DNA of 5,973 bases from Nitrososphaerales archaeon (lineage in GTDB: Archaea > Thermoproteota > Nitrososphaeria > Nitrososphaerales > CADDZS01). Each line of letters opens with the position of its first letter. Positions within the stretch are counted from its first letter, which is position 1. A program made the translations under genes and the position numbers. The stretch lies in NCBI GenBank assembly GCA_030043455.1, contig JASHXQ010000030.1:1-5973 (forward strand), given 5' to 3'. Under the pieces are notes generated by a model, which was not told the DNA's origin, did no database searches, and was given only the letters and a program-made list of their open reading frames with translations. This document shows, one piece after another, positions 5,562-5,973 of the stretch.

Positions 5562-5593
5562 GAGGGCCCGGCCCTTAGCCGGCCAACATGGCC
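5562..5593 (+). repeat. GC-rich cluster of overlapping inverted repeats
   Basis: Three overlapping short palindromes lie in an otherwise AT-rich intergenic region: AGGGC-CCG-GCCCT (5563-5575), CCGG-N7-CCGG (5568-5582) and GGCC-AACAT-GGCC (5581-5593). They are mutually exclusive in part, so the RNA could fold in alternative ways. Candidate roles are a terminator-like structure for the preceding gene, a leader structure for the following one, or a protein binding site. Confidence 0.4.
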
Positions 5594-5601
5594 TGGAGTC
5601 A

Positions 5602-5618
5602 AATATACATTCTATATT
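5602..5618. repeat. AT-rich inverted repeat AATATA-N5-TATATT
   Basis: Perfect six-base arms, AATATA (5602-5607) and TATATT (5613-5618), flank CATTC. The spacing suits a dimeric regulator, and it lies between the strong promoter and the downstream gene. ATTCTAT within it recurs at 5637-5643. It could equally be a chance product of AT-rich sequence. Confidence 0.25.
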
Positions 5619-5645
5619 GCATTATGTAGAGACCATATTCTATTT

Positions 5646-5661
5646 TCGAAGTAAATATTTG
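5646..5661 (+). promoter_or_regulatory. Alternative proximal promoter of the last gene
   Basis: CGAAGT followed by AAATATTT resembles a BRE/TATA pair. Its centre predicts a start near 5684, about 14 bases before the ATG at 5698. No Shine-Dalgarno sequence lies before that ATG, which fits short-leader archaeal mRNA. Confidence 0.33.
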
Positions 5662-5697
5662 TGGTATGGCGGATTTGAGTAATTTTGTGCCATCTCT

Positions 5698-5973
5698 ATG
5701 AGTGATAGATCTATTCCTAGAAGGAAATTTGGGCAAAAAAGTGCCCTTGCCAGGACGGCTATGATCGCTGTTATCGTAATCATCATCCTGATTATCATCG
5801 TCGGAGCTTACATCGCAGTTTCGTCTTCGACTTCCAAGTCAACAACCAGTACAACGTCAACTACGCCACCACCGACCACCTCCTCGACCTCTACATCTTC
5901 CTCCTCACCGACCTCTTCGGTCGCTTCATCCACCTCGAATTCATCGTCAACAAGCACAGTTGCAGCTGAGTGT
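5698..5973 (+). CDS. Membrane-anchored Ser/Thr-rich surface protein, N-terminal part (possible ABC solute-binding protein)
   Basis: The frame is open from ATG 5698 to the window edge (92 residues, 3' end missing). A basic N-terminus (MSDRSIPRRKFGQKSALARTA) leads into one very hydrophobic segment, about residues 21-41 (MIAVIVIIILIIIVGAYIAV). A linker of about 45 residues follows, almost wholly Ser, Thr and Pro, and then VAAEC. This layout is typical of archaeal solute-binding proteins tethered outside the membrane by an N-terminal helix, with the linker probably O-glycosylated. It recalls sugar-binding proteins with class III (pilin-like) signal peptides in Sulfolobus. PRRKFGQK also loosely resembles a twin-arginine motif, but the long Ile/Val core and lack of an AxA site fit an anchor or pilin-like signal better. 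Another surface protein such as a protease or S-layer component is possible, because the functional domain is outside the window. Confidence 0.75.
   Translation, partial: MSDRSIPRRKFGQKSALARTAMIAVIVIIILIIIVGAYIAVSSSTSKSTTSTTSTTPPPTTSSTSTSSSSPTSSVASSTSNSSSTSTVAAEC

Noticed and set aside
5562..5593. A tRNA or tRNA-like element in the GC-rich stretch
   Set aside because: No cloverleaf arms, no T-loop consensus and too short; only overlapping small palindromes are present.
5588..5629. 13-codon plus-strand frame MAWSQIYILYCIM as a leader peptide
   Set aside because: Too short to distinguish from chance. It shows no run of one amino acid that would suggest attenuation, so it is mentioned only as part of the leader finding.
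5818..5966. Low-complexity repeat or microsatellite
   Set aside because: The repetitive look comes from Ser/Thr/Pro codons of a coding linker; codons vary and the frame is maintained.
1..5973. CRISPR array, phage module or intact insertion sequence
   Set aside because: No regularly spaced direct repeats, integrase, intact transposase or terminal repeats were seen.

Overview
The window looks archaeal. Several genes are preceded, 25-40 bases upstream, by BRE/TATA-like boxes rather than bacterial -35/-10 pairs. GTG and TTG starts are common, Shine-Dalgarno sequences are weak or absent, and the last gene encodes a membrane-anchored N-terminus followed by a long Ser/Thr/Pro linker of the kind found on archaeal surface binding proteins. 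Base composition is moderate. The gene content would fit a Nitrososphaeria/Thaumarchaeota-type or related TACK lineage, but that placement is inference; no rRNA or other marker gene is present.

Left edge (1-274): no intact gene. A minus-strand open frame with no upstream start runs off the edge and may be a decayed gene. A TATA-like box near 240-247 suits a transcript starting just before a GTG at 275.

Central operon (275-3841, plus strand): a SixA-type histidine phosphatase, a Ppx/GppA exopolyphosphatase, and two tandem thymidylate-kinase-like P-loop proteins. The last three genes overlap or nearly touch, and both kinases start with TTG. The second kinase has Arg in place of the Walker A lysine. 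A previously hidden 59-residue basic/acidic helical protein lies on the minus strand (3828-4007), convergent with the second kinase. It shares a short intergenic region with a divergently transcribed CHAD-domain protein (4114-4893). CHAD domains bind polyphosphate, so exopolyphosphatase, CHAD protein, SixA and two phosphotransferase-fold proteins form a coherent polyphosphate-metabolism locus. No polyphosphate kinase (PPK1/PPK2) is visible here. The most interesting hypothesis is that the Tmk-like pair makes, uses or senses polyphosphate, or phosphorylates nucleotides in connection with it.

Right part: a 158-residue protein (5007-5483) with a DUF5615/Mut7-C-like PIN-fold signature. Next comes a 214-base intergenic region holding a strong BRE/TATA match, a GC-rich cluster of hairpins and an AT-rich inverted repeat. 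The window ends inside the start of an exported or anchored Ser/Thr-rich protein (5698 to edge), probably a solute-binding or other cell-surface protein.
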